The notes under the pieces are model-generated. The model saw only the letters and a list, made by a program, of their open reading frames with translations. It was not told where the DNA came from and did not search any database. 48,607 bases of DNA from Blautia faecis (GTDB lineage Bacteria; Bacillota; Clostridia; Lachnospirales; Lachnospiraceae): positions 1 to 48,607 of the forward strand of contig NZ_JAJCIA010000031.1 of assembly GCF_020554845.1 (NCBI RefSeq). Direction: 5' to 3'. Each line of letters starts with the position of its first letter. The first letter of the stretch is position 1. Position numbers and translations under genes: made by a program. Shown here piece after piece: positions 25,824 to 35,217 of this stretch.

Positions 25824-28721
25824 TTAGTCATTCGATGTATCACTGGTATCTGTAGAAGCAATACCTGTGAGAATAGAATCTTTATCTGCAAGATTGTACA
25901 TATATTTAAAAATATCATTAGCAATCAGACATGCATTACCGGAGCTGTAACCATTGGCAATACGGATTGCCACTGCATACTCCGGATCAGAGGCCGGCGC
26001 ATAACCGATAAACAGACCATGGTTTGGATGACGAAGATCCAGCTCTGCTGTACCGGTTTTACCTGCCACTTCTACTCCAAGACCATCAAACTGGGAATGA
26101 GTCTGGATCACACGACGCATACCATCATGGATCACATCCCAGATATTTGAAGATATATTTACCACATCCTCAATTTCCGGCTCATACTCCTGGATCACTT
26201 CTCCCTTCGGGTTCATTACTTTGTCCAGAAGGGTCAGTTTAAATACATTTCCGGAAGTAGCCATAACAGTAGCATAACGAGCCAGTTCTGATGTGGTAAA
26301 CAGGTTATTTCCCTGTCCCATATAAGATGGAACTGCTTTGGCATCGGAAACCTTCGGAGTTGCCTCTGAAAGCTCGATTCCAGTCTTCCGGTCCAGACCG
26401 ATCAAAGAGGCATATTCCTGAAGCTTATTCAGACTCTGCACCTCGGAGAACTCATTATCCCCAACTTTTCCTAGCTGAAAACCGATCATGTTAAAGAAAT
26501 AGTTACAGGACTGCTCGATTGCAGTACGGATATCCAGACTTCCATGACCATTCTTATACCAGCAATTAATAGGCGGATCTACATAGTCAAAAGTTCCGGT
26601 ACATTCAATATATGTACCTTCGTCAATAATTCCTTCTTCCATTCCTGCAATTGTTGAAAGAAGCTTCAGTGTGGAACCTGGTGCAGTGGTTTGCTGGGTC
26701 GCTTTATTGAAGAACGGACTGGACTGGTCAAGTGCCAGCTTTGCGTAATAATCTGTATCCATATCATTGGTCAGACGATTATTGTCATATCCGGGATAGG
26801 AAACAAGTGCAACCACATCTCCAGTCTTTACATCTACAACTACAGCGGACGCTGAGCATGGCATTAATGCCAGCTGTGCAGGCTCTATCTCCAGAGTGTA
26901 TATCTTATTGATCATAAAATCATAAGCTCCCATTGCTCCGGAAGCCAGATTCTCATAATCATCATCATTTTTGTCAAGGACTCCCTGCTCATAAAGCACC
27001 AGGCAGATTTCCTGTCCGGAAATTGTATCTTCCTGCAGCATATATTTGTAAAGGAGCTTGGAAAATCCAGTATCCGTACTGAGATAGTCAATAATATATT
27101 CTGTCAGTGCCTGATAAATTTCCTCAGAATCCAGATACTCTCCTTCCGGTGAAAAGCTGCTGATGTCGATCCAGCCCTGGCTTGTGGCATAAGTCAGGTA
27201 ATCCTTCAGGCTGATGGTTTCATCTGTTGTCCATGCTTTGTAAGTAGCATCTGATGTATCGATGGCATCTTTGGAAATAATTCCAAGCGTGTCTCTAAGA
27301 AGGTCATTACAGATGTAAGACAGATATTCCTGTGTTTCTTCATCTTCATCCTTATAGGCTGGCGGGTTTGAGCCATTCAGCTTCGTGCTTATTGTATCAA
27401 AAACTCTCTGCTGCTTTTGTTGAAATTTGGCATATAAATTTTTTTCTATGTCAGAGGCATCCTCATTGCTGAATTTGGTGATATCAATCACACTGTTGGA
27501 AATCAGGGCATTGTATACATCATAAATAGGAATACGGATCTGACTGGCATCTGTGACATACGTGTAATCAAAAGTCTTTGCCGCATCAATTTTCGTCAGA
27601 AGAACACCAGCCACACGCTGTTTGAGGATCTGATAGATTGCCGATTGCCAGTCAGTTTCAATAGTAAGCTGCACATCATCTCCTGCAACCGGCTCTACTT
27701 TGGTGTCCTCGTCAATTTTTAGAACCTTTCCAAGGTTATCAACAGAAACCGTCTCCTTACCGTCTGTTCCCTGAAGGGTAAGTTCCATATACTGCTCAAT
27801 TCCTGCTTTACCTACGATCGCATCATTGGAATAATCCGGATTCTGTTTCCGAAGCTCTGTCAGCTCCTCGGAGGAAGCCTTACCAGTATAGCCAAGGATT
27901 GGTGCCATGCTTTCATCATCAATATACAGGCGGATGGAATCCTCAACCACATCAATTCCCTGCAGTCCGGTCTTATTCTCCATGATCGCAGCTACCGACT
28001 TTTCACTGACATTGGTAGCAATGGTAACCTGCATGTATTTCTTAAAACTGTTGGTATTCAGTTCGTAGCGGATAGTTGCAATATCAAGCATTTCCTGCTT
28101 GGTCAAAGTAAGAGGCAGACCATGGGAGATCAGCTCGTCCTCTGTATAAGCACGATCACCGCTAAGAACAATAGAAAATTTCTCGGAACCAGTGAGAAAC
28201 TCCATCATCTGATCCGCAGTCGCCGTCTTCTGTTCATCTTTCAGATCATCGATCAATGCCTGTCCATAAATATCGGCACGGAAGCGATTCAGGGTAAAGC
28301 CCTCAACAACATCAAAAGCATACTCTCCATTCTTATCTACCACAATATGGAAGGAATGGGTAATATCATCTCCGTTGCTGTGAAGGATCTGAAGTACCTG
28401 ATAGGCTACACCATTTAATGTAAGATTCTTCTCCCTTGTAGAAGTGTAAGTTCCATTATCTTCCAGCGTCAGAGAATAGGATAGCACATTAGATGCAAGA
28501 ATATCTCCGTTTCTGTCCAGAATATTTCCGCGGGTGCTCTTGAGCACACGCTCTTTGGTTGTCCTGGCCTGGAATTTGCTGATGTAATCCTCTCCCTGAA
28601 TAATCTGCAGATCAAATAATCTACGCACCAGAACAACTGACATTATCACAAATACCAAGATCAGGACTGTTGTTCGTTTTAAACTGATTTTCTTGAAAAT
28701 TCGTTTTATTTTAGTACCCAA
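25824..28721 (-). CDS. mrdA: Class B penicillin-binding protein 2 (elongation transpeptidase)
   Basis: This transpeptidase cross-links peptidoglycan with RodA. The 965 residues include one membrane helix (TTVLILVFVIMSVVLVRRLF), a pedestal (RGNILDRNGDILASN) and the transpeptidase domain with STLK, SCN and KTGT motifs. A stretch of about 250 residues of low similarity to usual PBP2 proteins (roughly residues 365-620) makes it much longer than the typical ~700. The start is TTG 28721, overlapping the end of mreD by 16 bases. It is downstream of mreBCD as expected. Confidence 0.93.
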   Translation of the reverse strand: MGTKIKRIFKKISLKRTTVLILVFVIMSVVLVRRLFDLQIIQGEDYISKFQARTTKERVLKSTRGNILDRNGDILASNVLSYSLTLEDNGTYTSTREKNLTLNGVAYQVLQILHSNGDDITHSFHIVVDKNGEYAFDVVEGFTLNRFRADIYGQALIDDLKDEQKTATADQMMEFLTGSEKFSIVLSGDRAYTEDELISHGLPLTLTKQEMLDIATIRYELNTNSFKKYMQVTIATNVSEKSVAAIMENKTGLQGIDVVEDSIRLYIDDESMAPILGYTGKASSEELTELRKQNPDYSNDAIVGKAGIEQYMELTLQGTDGKETVSVDNLGKVLKIDEDTKVEPVAGDDVQLTIETDWQSAIYQILKQRVAGVLLTKIDAAKTFDYTYVTDASQIRIPIYDVYNALISNSVIDITKFSNEDASDIEKNLYAKFQQKQQRVFDTISTKLNGSNPPAYKDEDEETQEYLSYICNDLLRDTLGIISKDAIDTSDATYKAWTTDETISLKDYLTYATSQGWIDISSFSPEGEYLDSEEIYQALTEYIIDYLSTDTGFSKLLYKYMLQEDTISGQEICLVLYEQGVLDKNDDDYENLASGAMGAYDFMINKIYTLEIEPAQLALMPCSASAVVVDVKTGDVVALVSYPGYDNNRLTNDMDTDYYAKLALDQSSPFFNKATQQTTAPGSTLKLLSTIAGMEEGIIDEGTYIECTGTFDYVDPPINCWYKNGHGSLDIRTAIEQSCNYFFNMIGFQLGKVGDNEFSEVQSLNKLQEYASLIGLDRKTGIELSEATPKVSDAKAVPSYMGQGNNLFTTSELARYATVMATSGNVFKLTLLDKVMNPKGEVIQEYEPEIEDVVNISSNIWDVIHDGMRRVIQTHSQFDGLGVEVAGKTGTAELDLRHPNHGLFIGYAPASDPEYAVAIRIANGYSSGNACLIANDIFKYMYNLADKDSILTGIASTDTSDTSND

Positions 28722-29233
28722 ATTGACTCACTTTCTTTCCTGGTTATGTTCATGTAGTGATAGTTTATGTAACGGAAAATCCGGTATACAATCAAGGTAA
28801 TAAATACCGTGTAAAACATTTCCGGGATAATGATCCTGTACAGATAAGTCCCAAGTCCCAGTCTGCCTCTTAAAAGGAACTGCAGCCCATAAACAGACAG
28901 ATTATATAAAAGATCTGCAACTGCAGTCAGAAACATAGGAACCTTCACATCATCATCGTAATAAATCCTGTGCGCATATCCACTTAAATAACCAATATAC
29001 ATATAGATCAAAGCATAAAATCCAAATACTGATCCAAAGAACAGATCCACAAAAAGCCCTGAAAAAAATCCTGCCCAAAGGCCGCTTTTGCGCCCGCGCA
29101 TAAGCCCCATGGATACACAGAAAACCAGCATCAGATTAGGAGTTACAGAGCCAATAGAAATCAGATCCATAACCGTACACTGCAGAAGAAAACATATTAC
29201 GATCGTAAGAAAATAGACAATCTTACCCTTCAT
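28706..29233 (-). CDS. mreD: Rod shape-determining protein MreD
   Basis: MreD is an integral membrane part of the elongation complex. The 175 residues are mostly hydrophobic (five helices or so) and include the family-like FFSGLFVDLFFGSVFGFYALIYMYIGYLSGY. AGGAGGG inside the end of mreC precedes ATG 29233, so the two overlap and are coupled; the in-frame ATG at 29260 lies within mreC coding and is rejected. Confidence 0.9.
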   Translation of the reverse strand: MKGKIVYFLTIVICFLLQCTVMDLISIGSVTPNLMLVFCVSMGLMRGRKSGLWAGFFSGLFVDLFFGSVFGFYALIYMYIGYLSGYAHRIYYDDDVKVPMFLTAVADLLYNLSVYGLQFLLRGRLGLGTYLYRIIIPEMFYTVFITLIVYRIFRYINYHYMNITRKESESIWVLK

Positions 29234-30221
29234 CTGCGCCCTCCTGTCCGTCTGCCGCACTGCTGTCAGTACTGCCGCTACTCTCCTGACTGCTGTCGCC
29301 AGAAGTACTGTCAGAACTGCCGCTGTCAGAATTGCCTTCCACCTGCGCAGTTCCGTCTACCAGATCCTGCTTATTCACAGTAATAACAAATACATCTTTC
29401 AAATGAAGGAAATCCACAGGTGTTACAATGGTTCCTGTCTTAGTCAGATTATTGCTGTCTACCTGCACTTCGCTTACATATCCGATAAACAATCCTTCTA
29501 CAAATTTCTCACTGATATTGGAAGTAACAATACGTTCCCCGACAGTCACCTTGTTCTCCTGATCATAAAGCTGCTCAAAGCGAAGCTTTCCTTCATCAAT
29601 CAGTTCCAGGTCTCCGTTTACAATACAGTTATCAGAAGTGCTTACAGTCATTGCACTTACGCTGCTGCTGTCATCAATAATGGAGCGGACAGTAGCCCAG
29701 GAGGAACCAACTTCTGTGACAATTCCAACAAGCCCCTTGCCTGCGATCACATTATTATCGACCCTTATCCCATCATCAGAACCTTTGTTGATCATAAAGG
29801 TATCGTACCAGTTTCCAGGATCTTTGGAAATGATAGTCGCAGCCACCTTCGGATAGTCCTCATAGGTCTGATCCAGATTGTAAAGTTCTTTCAGTCTCTG
29901 ATATTCCCCCTGATCCTGGATCAGTTTGTTATTCTGTGTAGTCAGACTGTCCAGTTCTGCCTTCAGCTCTTCATTTTCAAAAAGCAGATCCTGTTTGTCC
30001 TTGAAACTGTCCCTAATAGAACGGACCATACTGCCGATCTTTTCAATGCTTTTTTCAAAAGGGACTATGACAATTCCCGCTGTTTCCTGCAAAGGAGCTG
30101 TGGAAATACCTGAAGCAAATGTAGCCACAATACAGCTCAGACAGAAAAGTGTCATAATCGCCAGCAAATGTTTACTTTTCAGATTTATGCGAAATCGAAA
30201 TTTTTTCTTAAGGTTTTTCAT
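29223..30221 (-). CDS. mreC: Rod shape-determining protein MreC
   Basis: MreC links the cytoskeleton to the PBPs outside the membrane. The 332 residues have an N-terminal helix (HLLAIMTLFCLSCIVATFAS), a coiled coil (residues ~70-115) and the beta-barrel core with DPGNWYDTFMINKGSDDGI and VGSSWATVRSIIDDSSSVSAM. The C-terminus is a low-complexity Ser/Asp/Gly tail of about 45 residues, unusual in length. AGGGGTG precedes the start. Confidence 0.94.
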   Translation of the reverse strand: MKNLKKKFRFRINLKSKHLLAIMTLFCLSCIVATFASGISTAPLQETAGIVIVPFEKSIEKIGSMVRSIRDSFKDKQDLLFENEELKAELDSLTTQNNKLIQDQGEYQRLKELYNLDQTYEDYPKVAATIISKDPGNWYDTFMINKGSDDGIRVDNNVIAGKGLVGIVTEVGSSWATVRSIIDDSSSVSAMTVSTSDNCIVNGDLELIDEGKLRFEQLYDQENKVTVGERIVTSNISEKFVEGLFIGYVSEVQVDSNNLTKTGTIVTPVDFLHLKDVFVITVNKQDLVDGTAQVEGNSDSGSSDSTSGDSSQESSGSTDSSAADGQEGADEG

Positions 30222-30276
30222 AAAATGGCACCCCTAAAAATTTATGATTTATAACTGTTCAGTACCTTCACAGTTA

Positions 30277-31290
30277 CTATAATTTTCTTTGTGTGATGGG
30301 CTGAGCCCATTTACGAAGTTCTCTGTCGTGGATGATCTTCTCCAGACCTTTTACAGCTGAAGTTTCGTAAAGATCTGACAGGTTAAAAGAATAGCCTGTG
30401 TAACTTGCCAGATATGTATCTATATGAGGGATTCTGGTGCTCCCTCCGGTAAGGAAAATGCCTTCTTTCGCAATGTGGTAGGATATCTGCGGCGGGATAC
30501 GTTCCAGAAAAACCTTCATCTGGGCACCGATCTCATTGACACAGTTCATGATTCCCGCATTGACTACATAGGCAGAAATAACCTCTTCCCTTGGAAGACC
30601 GGAAACACTGTCAATTCCTACAACCTTACGTGCCTGCTTATGCTGGTCTGCAAGCCGTCCCATTACCAGCTTCAGCCGCTTCCCGGTACGGGTACCGATC
30701 TGAAGATTATAACGCTTGCGTACTTCGCTGCACACGGCCTCATTCATCTGACGTCCGCCAATTGGAATCTTCTTGTTTATGATAATACGGCCTCCCGTAA
30801 TAATGGAAAAATTCGTACTCTGGGCACCAATATTTACGATCATGCTTCCTGCATTGTTCTCCAGATCCACACCCATAGCTATGGCATCTGCAATAGGAGC
30901 CTCTACCATGTAAACCCTGTTCTTCCGCAGCCAATGTCCATTCGCCACCTGATAATAAGCTCTTTTTTCAATAGCAGTCATGTCCAGAGGAACTGCAAAG
31001 TACATGACAGAGCCTATTCCCAGAATTTTATCAATTTTTTTCATCATACTGTAAAGTACAATTTCCTGCAGTTCCAGATTGGCTATCATACCAAAAGCCA
31101 TCGGCGAACTTACGGAAATATCAGAGGGTGCTTTCTCAAACATTTCATACGCTTCGTTGCCCACGGCTATGATTTTGCGGCCCTTGGCCGCAATCATGTT
31201 CTTCTCAATGTAGCTTTTATTTCGAATCATGGAATAGACCTTGACGGAACTGCTTCCAAGGTCTATTCCATATGTTTTTTCAAACAGCAT
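30277..31290 (-). CDS. mreB: MreB-like actin homologue, divergent
   Basis: By position (directly before mreC) and fold this is the MreB of the elongation system. The 337 residues show actin-superfamily phosphate loops, but changed: GIDLGSSSVKVYS in place of GIDLGTANT, and VNIGAQSTNFSII in place of VDIGGGTTD. The usual adenosine site GGSTRIPHID is near normal (residues ~283-292). The loss of the phosphate-2 Asp suggests weak or absent ATP hydrolysis. The length is normal. A diverged pilus-type ATPase (PilM-like) is a less likely alternative, given the mreCD neighbours. Confidence 0.75.
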   Translation of the reverse strand: MLFEKTYGIDLGSSSVKVYSMIRNKSYIEKNMIAAKGRKIIAVGNEAYEMFEKAPSDISVSSPMAFGMIANLELQEIVLYSMMKKIDKILGIGSVMYFAVPLDMTAIEKRAYYQVANGHWLRKNRVYMVEAPIADAIAMGVDLENNAGSMIVNIGAQSTNFSIITGGRIIINKKIPIGGRQMNEAVCSEVRKRYNLQIGTRTGKRLKLVMGRLADQHKQARKVVGIDSVSGLPREEVISAYVVNAGIMNCVNEIGAQMKVFLERIPPQISYHIAKEGIFLTGGSTRIPHIDTYLASYTGYSFNLSDLYETSAVKGLEKIIHDRELRKWAQPITQRKL

Positions 31291-31374
31291 ATATCTGTCC
31301 CTTCATCCTTACTATGCCCTGCAAAAACAAATACCCGCCACTGGTTTACAGACGGCGTCAGCACTTCCGGCGGA

Positions 31375-32088
31375 TCATTCCTCCGGCATCATTCCCTGTT
31401 CTTTAAAGCTAATGTATCTCTGGTCACCGATCACAACGTGATCCAGAAGCTTCACCCCAAGAATCTCCCCAGACCGGTAAATACGCTCTGTAATTTTCTT
31501 ATCACATTCACTGGGCGTAGGATCTCCGCTTGGATGGTTATGAACCAGGATCACACTTACAGCGTGAAACTTCAATGCTTCCATAAAAACCTCCCTTGGA
31601 GTGATCAGAGTTGAATTCACGGTTCCCCGGGAAAGCATCTGCTCACCAAGAAAATGGTTTTTTCCATCCAGCAACATAACGATCAATACTTCCTGCTCTT
31701 CGTGCCGGAGACGTTCCATATAGTATTTTGCTATCGTGATGGGTTCGTTAAAAGAAAGTCTTGGTCTGGCAACAGCAGACGCCATCCGCTTGGAAAGCTC
31801 CCCGATACATTTCAGCTGGACGGCCTTGACTTTCCCGATTCCGTTCACCTTCATCAGATCCGGAATGGACATATGTAAAAGTCCCAGAAGTCCCGGATAG
31901 GAGGTATCTTTCGTAAGACTTAAGATTTGATTGGCGAGTACAAGAGAATTGCAGCCTTGTACACCGCTTCTCAGGATCACTGCCAGAAGCTCGCTGTCGC
32001 TGAGCACGGATGGTCCCCACTGCAGACATTTCTCATAAGGACGTGACGACTCCGGCAGTTCTCTGATGGTCTGTTTCATTTCATTCAT
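31375..32088 (-). CDS. radC: RadC family JAB-domain protein
   Basis: RadC-type proteins have a helix-hairpin-helix and a JAB1/MPN metal-binding domain; their role in repair or horizontal exchange is unsettled. The 237 residues include the HhH segment (DLMKVNGIGKVKAVQL) and the JAMM motif HNHPSGDPTPSECD. ATG 32088 has AGGTG 6 bases upstream. It lies directly upstream of mreB in the same direction, an order known in Bacillus and Clostridia. Confidence 0.93.
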   Translation of the reverse strand: MNEMKQTIRELPESSRPYEKCLQWGPSVLSDSELLAVILRSGVQGCNSLVLANQILSLTKDTSYPGLLGLLHMSIPDLMKVNGIGKVKAVQLKCIGELSKRMASAVARPRLSFNEPITIAKYYMERLRHEEQEVLIVMLLDGKNHFLGEQMLSRGTVNSTLITPREVFMEALKFHAVSVILVHNHPSGDPTPSECDKKITERIYRSGEILGVKLLDHVVIGDQRYISFKEQGMMPEE

Positions 32089-32247
32089 ATCTTTCACCTG
32101 CAGTTCTCCAGGACTGACAGGATACTGCTCACACCATACCCAAAGCATACTTCGCGCAGCTTTGCCAATGAACAGTAATGGGACTGTTCTTCATGCCATA
32201 ATAAGCAGATTCTTCTTATTCCCCGAGACACAAAGACAGTTTTCCCC

Positions 32248-32266
32248 GCATTGTGTTTCACAATGC
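32248..32266. promoter_or_regulatory. Perfect palindrome upstream of radC
   Basis: GCATTGTG-TTT-CACAATGC is an 8-bp perfect inverted repeat about 160 bases before the radC start. A TAAAAT -10-like sequence lies beside it on the minus strand. It could be an operator or a leader hairpin. Confidence 0.45.
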
Positions 32267-32282
32267 AGACTCATTTTAGCAT

Positions 32283-32309
32283 AAAAAAGGAGAGATGTAC
32301 ACTCTCTCC
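32283..32309 (-). terminator. Intrinsic terminator of the COG2509 flavoprotein gene
   Basis: GGAGAGA (32289-32295) pairs with TCTCTCC (32303-32309). On the minus strand the stem is followed by six T (32288-32283). The stop codon of the flavoprotein touches the stem, so the terminator directly abuts the gene. Confidence 0.85.
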
Positions 32310-33907
32310 TAAAAATTTCTAAACTTTTTAGAAACAGCTTCCGCTACTTTTATGCCATCCATAGCAGCAGAAGTAATCCCGCCTGCATATCCAGCGCCTT
32401 CCCCACATGGGTAAATCCCCTCATAGTTTGCTTCCAGGGAATCCTTATCACGGACAATACGCACCGGAGATGATGTTCTGCTTTCCACGCCGGACAACAC
32501 TGCATCAGGACGGTCAAAGCCTTTGATTTTTTTTCCAAAGGCAAGAACACCCTCTTCTATGGAATCACCGATCTCTTTTGGAAAAATACTGCGCACATCA
32601 CCTGGAACACAGTCACCCTTAATACAAGGTTCTACATCTTTAAGTCTTGTACTTGGCTTATGATTCTGATAATCTTCAAACAACTGTGCCGGAACCTTAC
32701 CATTTCCAGCTTTCCACGCTGCGCGTTCCAGACTGCGCTGGAATGCTACACCGCCCAGTGGACCCTCTTCTGGAAAATCAGCCGGAGTCACCGATACGAT
32801 CAGCGCACTGTTTGCATTGCGGCTGTCCCTGGCCTGATAGCTCATACCATTTACAGCAAGCATCTCCGGTTCCGAAGAAGCGTTCACCACATAACCTCCC
32901 GGACACATGCAAAAGGAATAAACACCACGGCCATTTTCACATGTGTGAGTGACTTTATAAGCAGCTGCTCCAAGTTTCTCGTTTTCCTCTTCCCCATAAA
33001 GAGCCAGATTGATCATGGACTGTGGATGTTCCATACGTACACCTACTGCAAAAGATTTTGGTTCCATATAGATTCCTTTTTTCTCAAACATGGAAAAAGA
33101 ATCTCTTGCGCTGTGTCCAACTGCCAGCACACATACCTGGGCAGGAATCCTTTTTTCCCCATTTATCTCAATTTCTTTTAACTGACTGTTTTCAAAAAAA
33201 AGATCTGTCACTTTGGAACGGAACTGGAATTCCCCGCCCATTTCCTCAATTTCATGGCGAAGAGTCTCCACCACACCAACCAGCACGTCTGTACCAAGAT
33301 GTGGTTTCTGCTGATAGATAATTTCTGACGGTGCACCCGCCTGCACGAAACGCTTCAGTACTTCATGATTTCTTCCTGAAGGGTCCTTTACCAGAGTATT
33401 TAGTTTTCCGTCGGAAAAAGTACCAGCCCCACCTTCACCAAACTGCACATTGGAATCCGGATCCAGTATGCCATTTTTCCAGAAATTCTCGACAGTCTTC
33501 TGACGGATATGCGCTTCCTCTCCCCGTTCCAGAACAAGAGGCCGATAACCTGCCCTTGCCAGATACCAGGCACAAAAAATTCCGGCAGGTCCGCTTCCTA
33601 CAATGACTGGCGGATATTTCAGTTCCTCTTCACCAGGAGATGGAAATATGTATTCCTTTTTCTTGGTTGACATAATGTTATTATCATGAACCTTTCGTAA
33701 GATCTTGTTTTCCTGATTTATATCCTGCAAAGACACGTCTACTGTATAAACAAATTTCTTATCCTCTTTATGCCGGCAATCCAGTGACTGCTTCACTATT
33801 TCGTAAGTGAAGCCTTCATTTTTCAGACGAAGCTCCTTACGGATCTTTTGGCTTAACTCTTCCGGGGTATGATTGATTGAAAGTTTCAGCTGGGTAATTC
33901 GAATCAT
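32309..33907 (-). CDS. COG2509-type FAD-dependent dehydrogenase
   Basis: The 532-residue flavoprotein has an N-terminal ~75-residue ferredoxin-like region (MIRITQLKLSINHTPEEL), an FAD-binding GSGPAGIFCAWYLARAG (residues ~102-118), LVLERGE, and the C-terminal FAD motif PCGEGAGYAGGI. This fits the uncharacterised FAD-dependent dehydrogenases of COG2509. The substrate is unknown. ATG 33907 has AAAAGGAG upstream; the longer frame to 34006 merely overlaps the preceding gene. Confidence 0.88.
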   Translation of the reverse strand: MIRITQLKLSINHTPEELSQKIRKELRLKNEGFTYEIVKQSLDCRHKEDKKFVYTVDVSLQDINQENKILRKVHDNNIMSTKKKEYIFPSPGEEELKYPPVIVGSGPAGIFCAWYLARAGYRPLVLERGEEAHIRQKTVENFWKNGILDPDSNVQFGEGGAGTFSDGKLNTLVKDPSGRNHEVLKRFVQAGAPSEIIYQQKPHLGTDVLVGVVETLRHEIEEMGGEFQFRSKVTDLFFENSQLKEIEINGEKRIPAQVCVLAVGHSARDSFSMFEKKGIYMEPKSFAVGVRMEHPQSMINLALYGEEENEKLGAAAYKVTHTCENGRGVYSFCMCPGGYVVNASSEPEMLAVNGMSYQARDSRNANSALIVSVTPADFPEEGPLGGVAFQRSLERAAWKAGNGKVPAQLFEDYQNHKPSTRLKDVEPCIKGDCVPGDVRSIFPKEIGDSIEEGVLAFGKKIKGFDRPDAVLSGVESRTSSPVRIVRDKDSLEANYEGIYPCGEGAGYAGGITSAAMDGIKVAEAVSKKFRNF

Positions 33908-33916
33908 GTTATTCTC

Positions 33917-33933
33917 CTTTTTCAAACACGCTC
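33917..33933. repeat. Short dispersed repeat, copy C
   Basis: TTTTTCAAACACGCTCT matches 5533-5549 with one change and 21662-21678 exactly. On the minus strand it supplies the last codons and stop (GTT TGA) of the BaiN-type gene and part of the A-rich run before the next ribosome binding site. Confidence 0.6.
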
Positions 33934-35112
33934 TGACATTTTGCTGGCATTCACTCCTGCAACATAACCGCTGGACCAGGCCCACTGCAGATTGTAACCG
34001 CCACATTTCCCATCAATGTCCAATAGTTCTCCTGCGAAATATAGGCCTGAATTTCGTGTGGATTCCAAGGTCCGGGCGTTAACCTGCGTAGTATCAACGC
34101 CGCCTGAGCACACCTGTGCCTGTTCAAAAGACTGATAACCAGTCACTTTAAGCGGATAGCTGCTGATTGCTTCTTCCAGATCATTTGCTGACAAAAGCAC
34201 TTTTGCAAGCTTATCCGGGAAAAGTCCGGTCAAAAAGTCTTTTTTTCCTTTATAGGGGCAGTTTTCCTTTCGTATTTTCAGAAAAGCTTTTAACTGTTCC
34301 CGGGAAAATTCTGGCAGAAAATTTAAAATCAGAGTCACATTTTTTCCCTGTTTCAGTGCACGGATTCCGTATCGGCTGACCTGAAACACCGGAATTCCAG
34401 ATACGCCATAATCAGTAAGCTGTAGTTCTCCTGTTTCCTCTGTGACTTTTTCCCCATCCACAAGCAGCGTAATTCTGCCTTCTGTTCGAACACCTGCCCA
34501 GCCGGAAAAGCCTGTATTCCTGCATTTCAGGGCAGTTAAAGCTGGGAGAGGCTCTATAAGCCTGTGCCCCAGTGCTGCGGCAAGCTCATAACCGCTGCCA
34601 TCTGAACCGGAAATTGCAGAAGCTTTGGAACCATTGGCAAGAATAACAGCCTCACCCTCGTATATCCAGCCTTCTACCTGAACCTTCCAGATATCCTGTT
34701 CCTTAAAAACACGTTGTACTTTTTGGTTGGTCTTGATCTTTACCCCAAGATTCCGTGCTTCCATACACAATACCTCGGCAACGCTTGCTGCCTGTCCGCT
34801 GTGAGGATAGAGATAGCCGCCGTTTTTATTTACAGGATAAATTCCAAGCCGGGTAAAAAATTTCACCGTGTCTTCTACCGGAAACTGGTTCAGAACTGCC
34901 TGTTCAAAGCCTGGATTTTCGCTTCGATATGCATCAGACGGCACCTGGATATTGGTAAAATTACATTTGCCGTTTCCTGTAGCGCAGATCTTTTTGCCTG
35001 GTTTTTCATTTTGTTCCAATATGGTTACAGCGGCCCCGTTTTCTGCAGCTGCAATGGCAGCCATCAACCCGGACGCCCCGCCGCCTGTAACGATAACACG
35101 TTTTTTCTCCAT
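33922..35112 (-). CDS. NAD(P)/FAD-dependent oxidoreductase, HI0933/BaiN family
   Basis: The 396-residue protein has the dinucleotide-binding start VIVTGGGASGLMAAIAAAENG, ILEQNEKPGKKICATGNGKCN and the C-terminal GELLDIDGKCGGYNLQWAWSSG typical of the HI0933 family. BaiN, a family member, reduces bile acid double bonds, but most homologues are uncharacterised. Here the gene is part of a conserved housekeeping-like cluster with miaA and mutSL, so I do not assign bile acid chemistry. It ends in a short dispersed repeat. Confidence 0.9.
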   Translation of the reverse strand: MEKKRVIVTGGGASGLMAAIAAAENGAAVTILEQNEKPGKKICATGNGKCNFTNIQVPSDAYRSENPGFEQAVLNQFPVEDTVKFFTRLGIYPVNKNGGYLYPHSGQAASVAEVLCMEARNLGVKIKTNQKVQRVFKEQDIWKVQVEGWIYEGEAVILANGSKASAISGSDGSGYELAAALGHRLIEPLPALTALKCRNTGFSGWAGVRTEGRITLLVDGEKVTEETGELQLTDYGVSGIPVFQVSRYGIRALKQGKNVTLILNFLPEFSREQLKAFLKIRKENCPYKGKKDFLTGLFPDKLAKVLLSANDLEEAISSYPLKVTGYQSFEQAQVCSGGVDTTQVNARTLESTRNSGLYFAGELLDIDGKCGGYNLQWAWSSGYVAGVNASKMSERV

Positions 35113-35217
35113 ATAAACTCCCGTTTTTTACATCTGTTTGAAAGAACTTATGGTAACGGTTCAGCGCTTCACAGTTATACGCCTGGCGTTGCACGAAAAT
35201 TCATGTTTTTCATGATT

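Noticed and set aside
30424..31614. 396-residue plus-strand frame opposite mreB and radC
   Set aside because: It is a shadow of two real genes, with no recognisable domain and no ribosome binding site.
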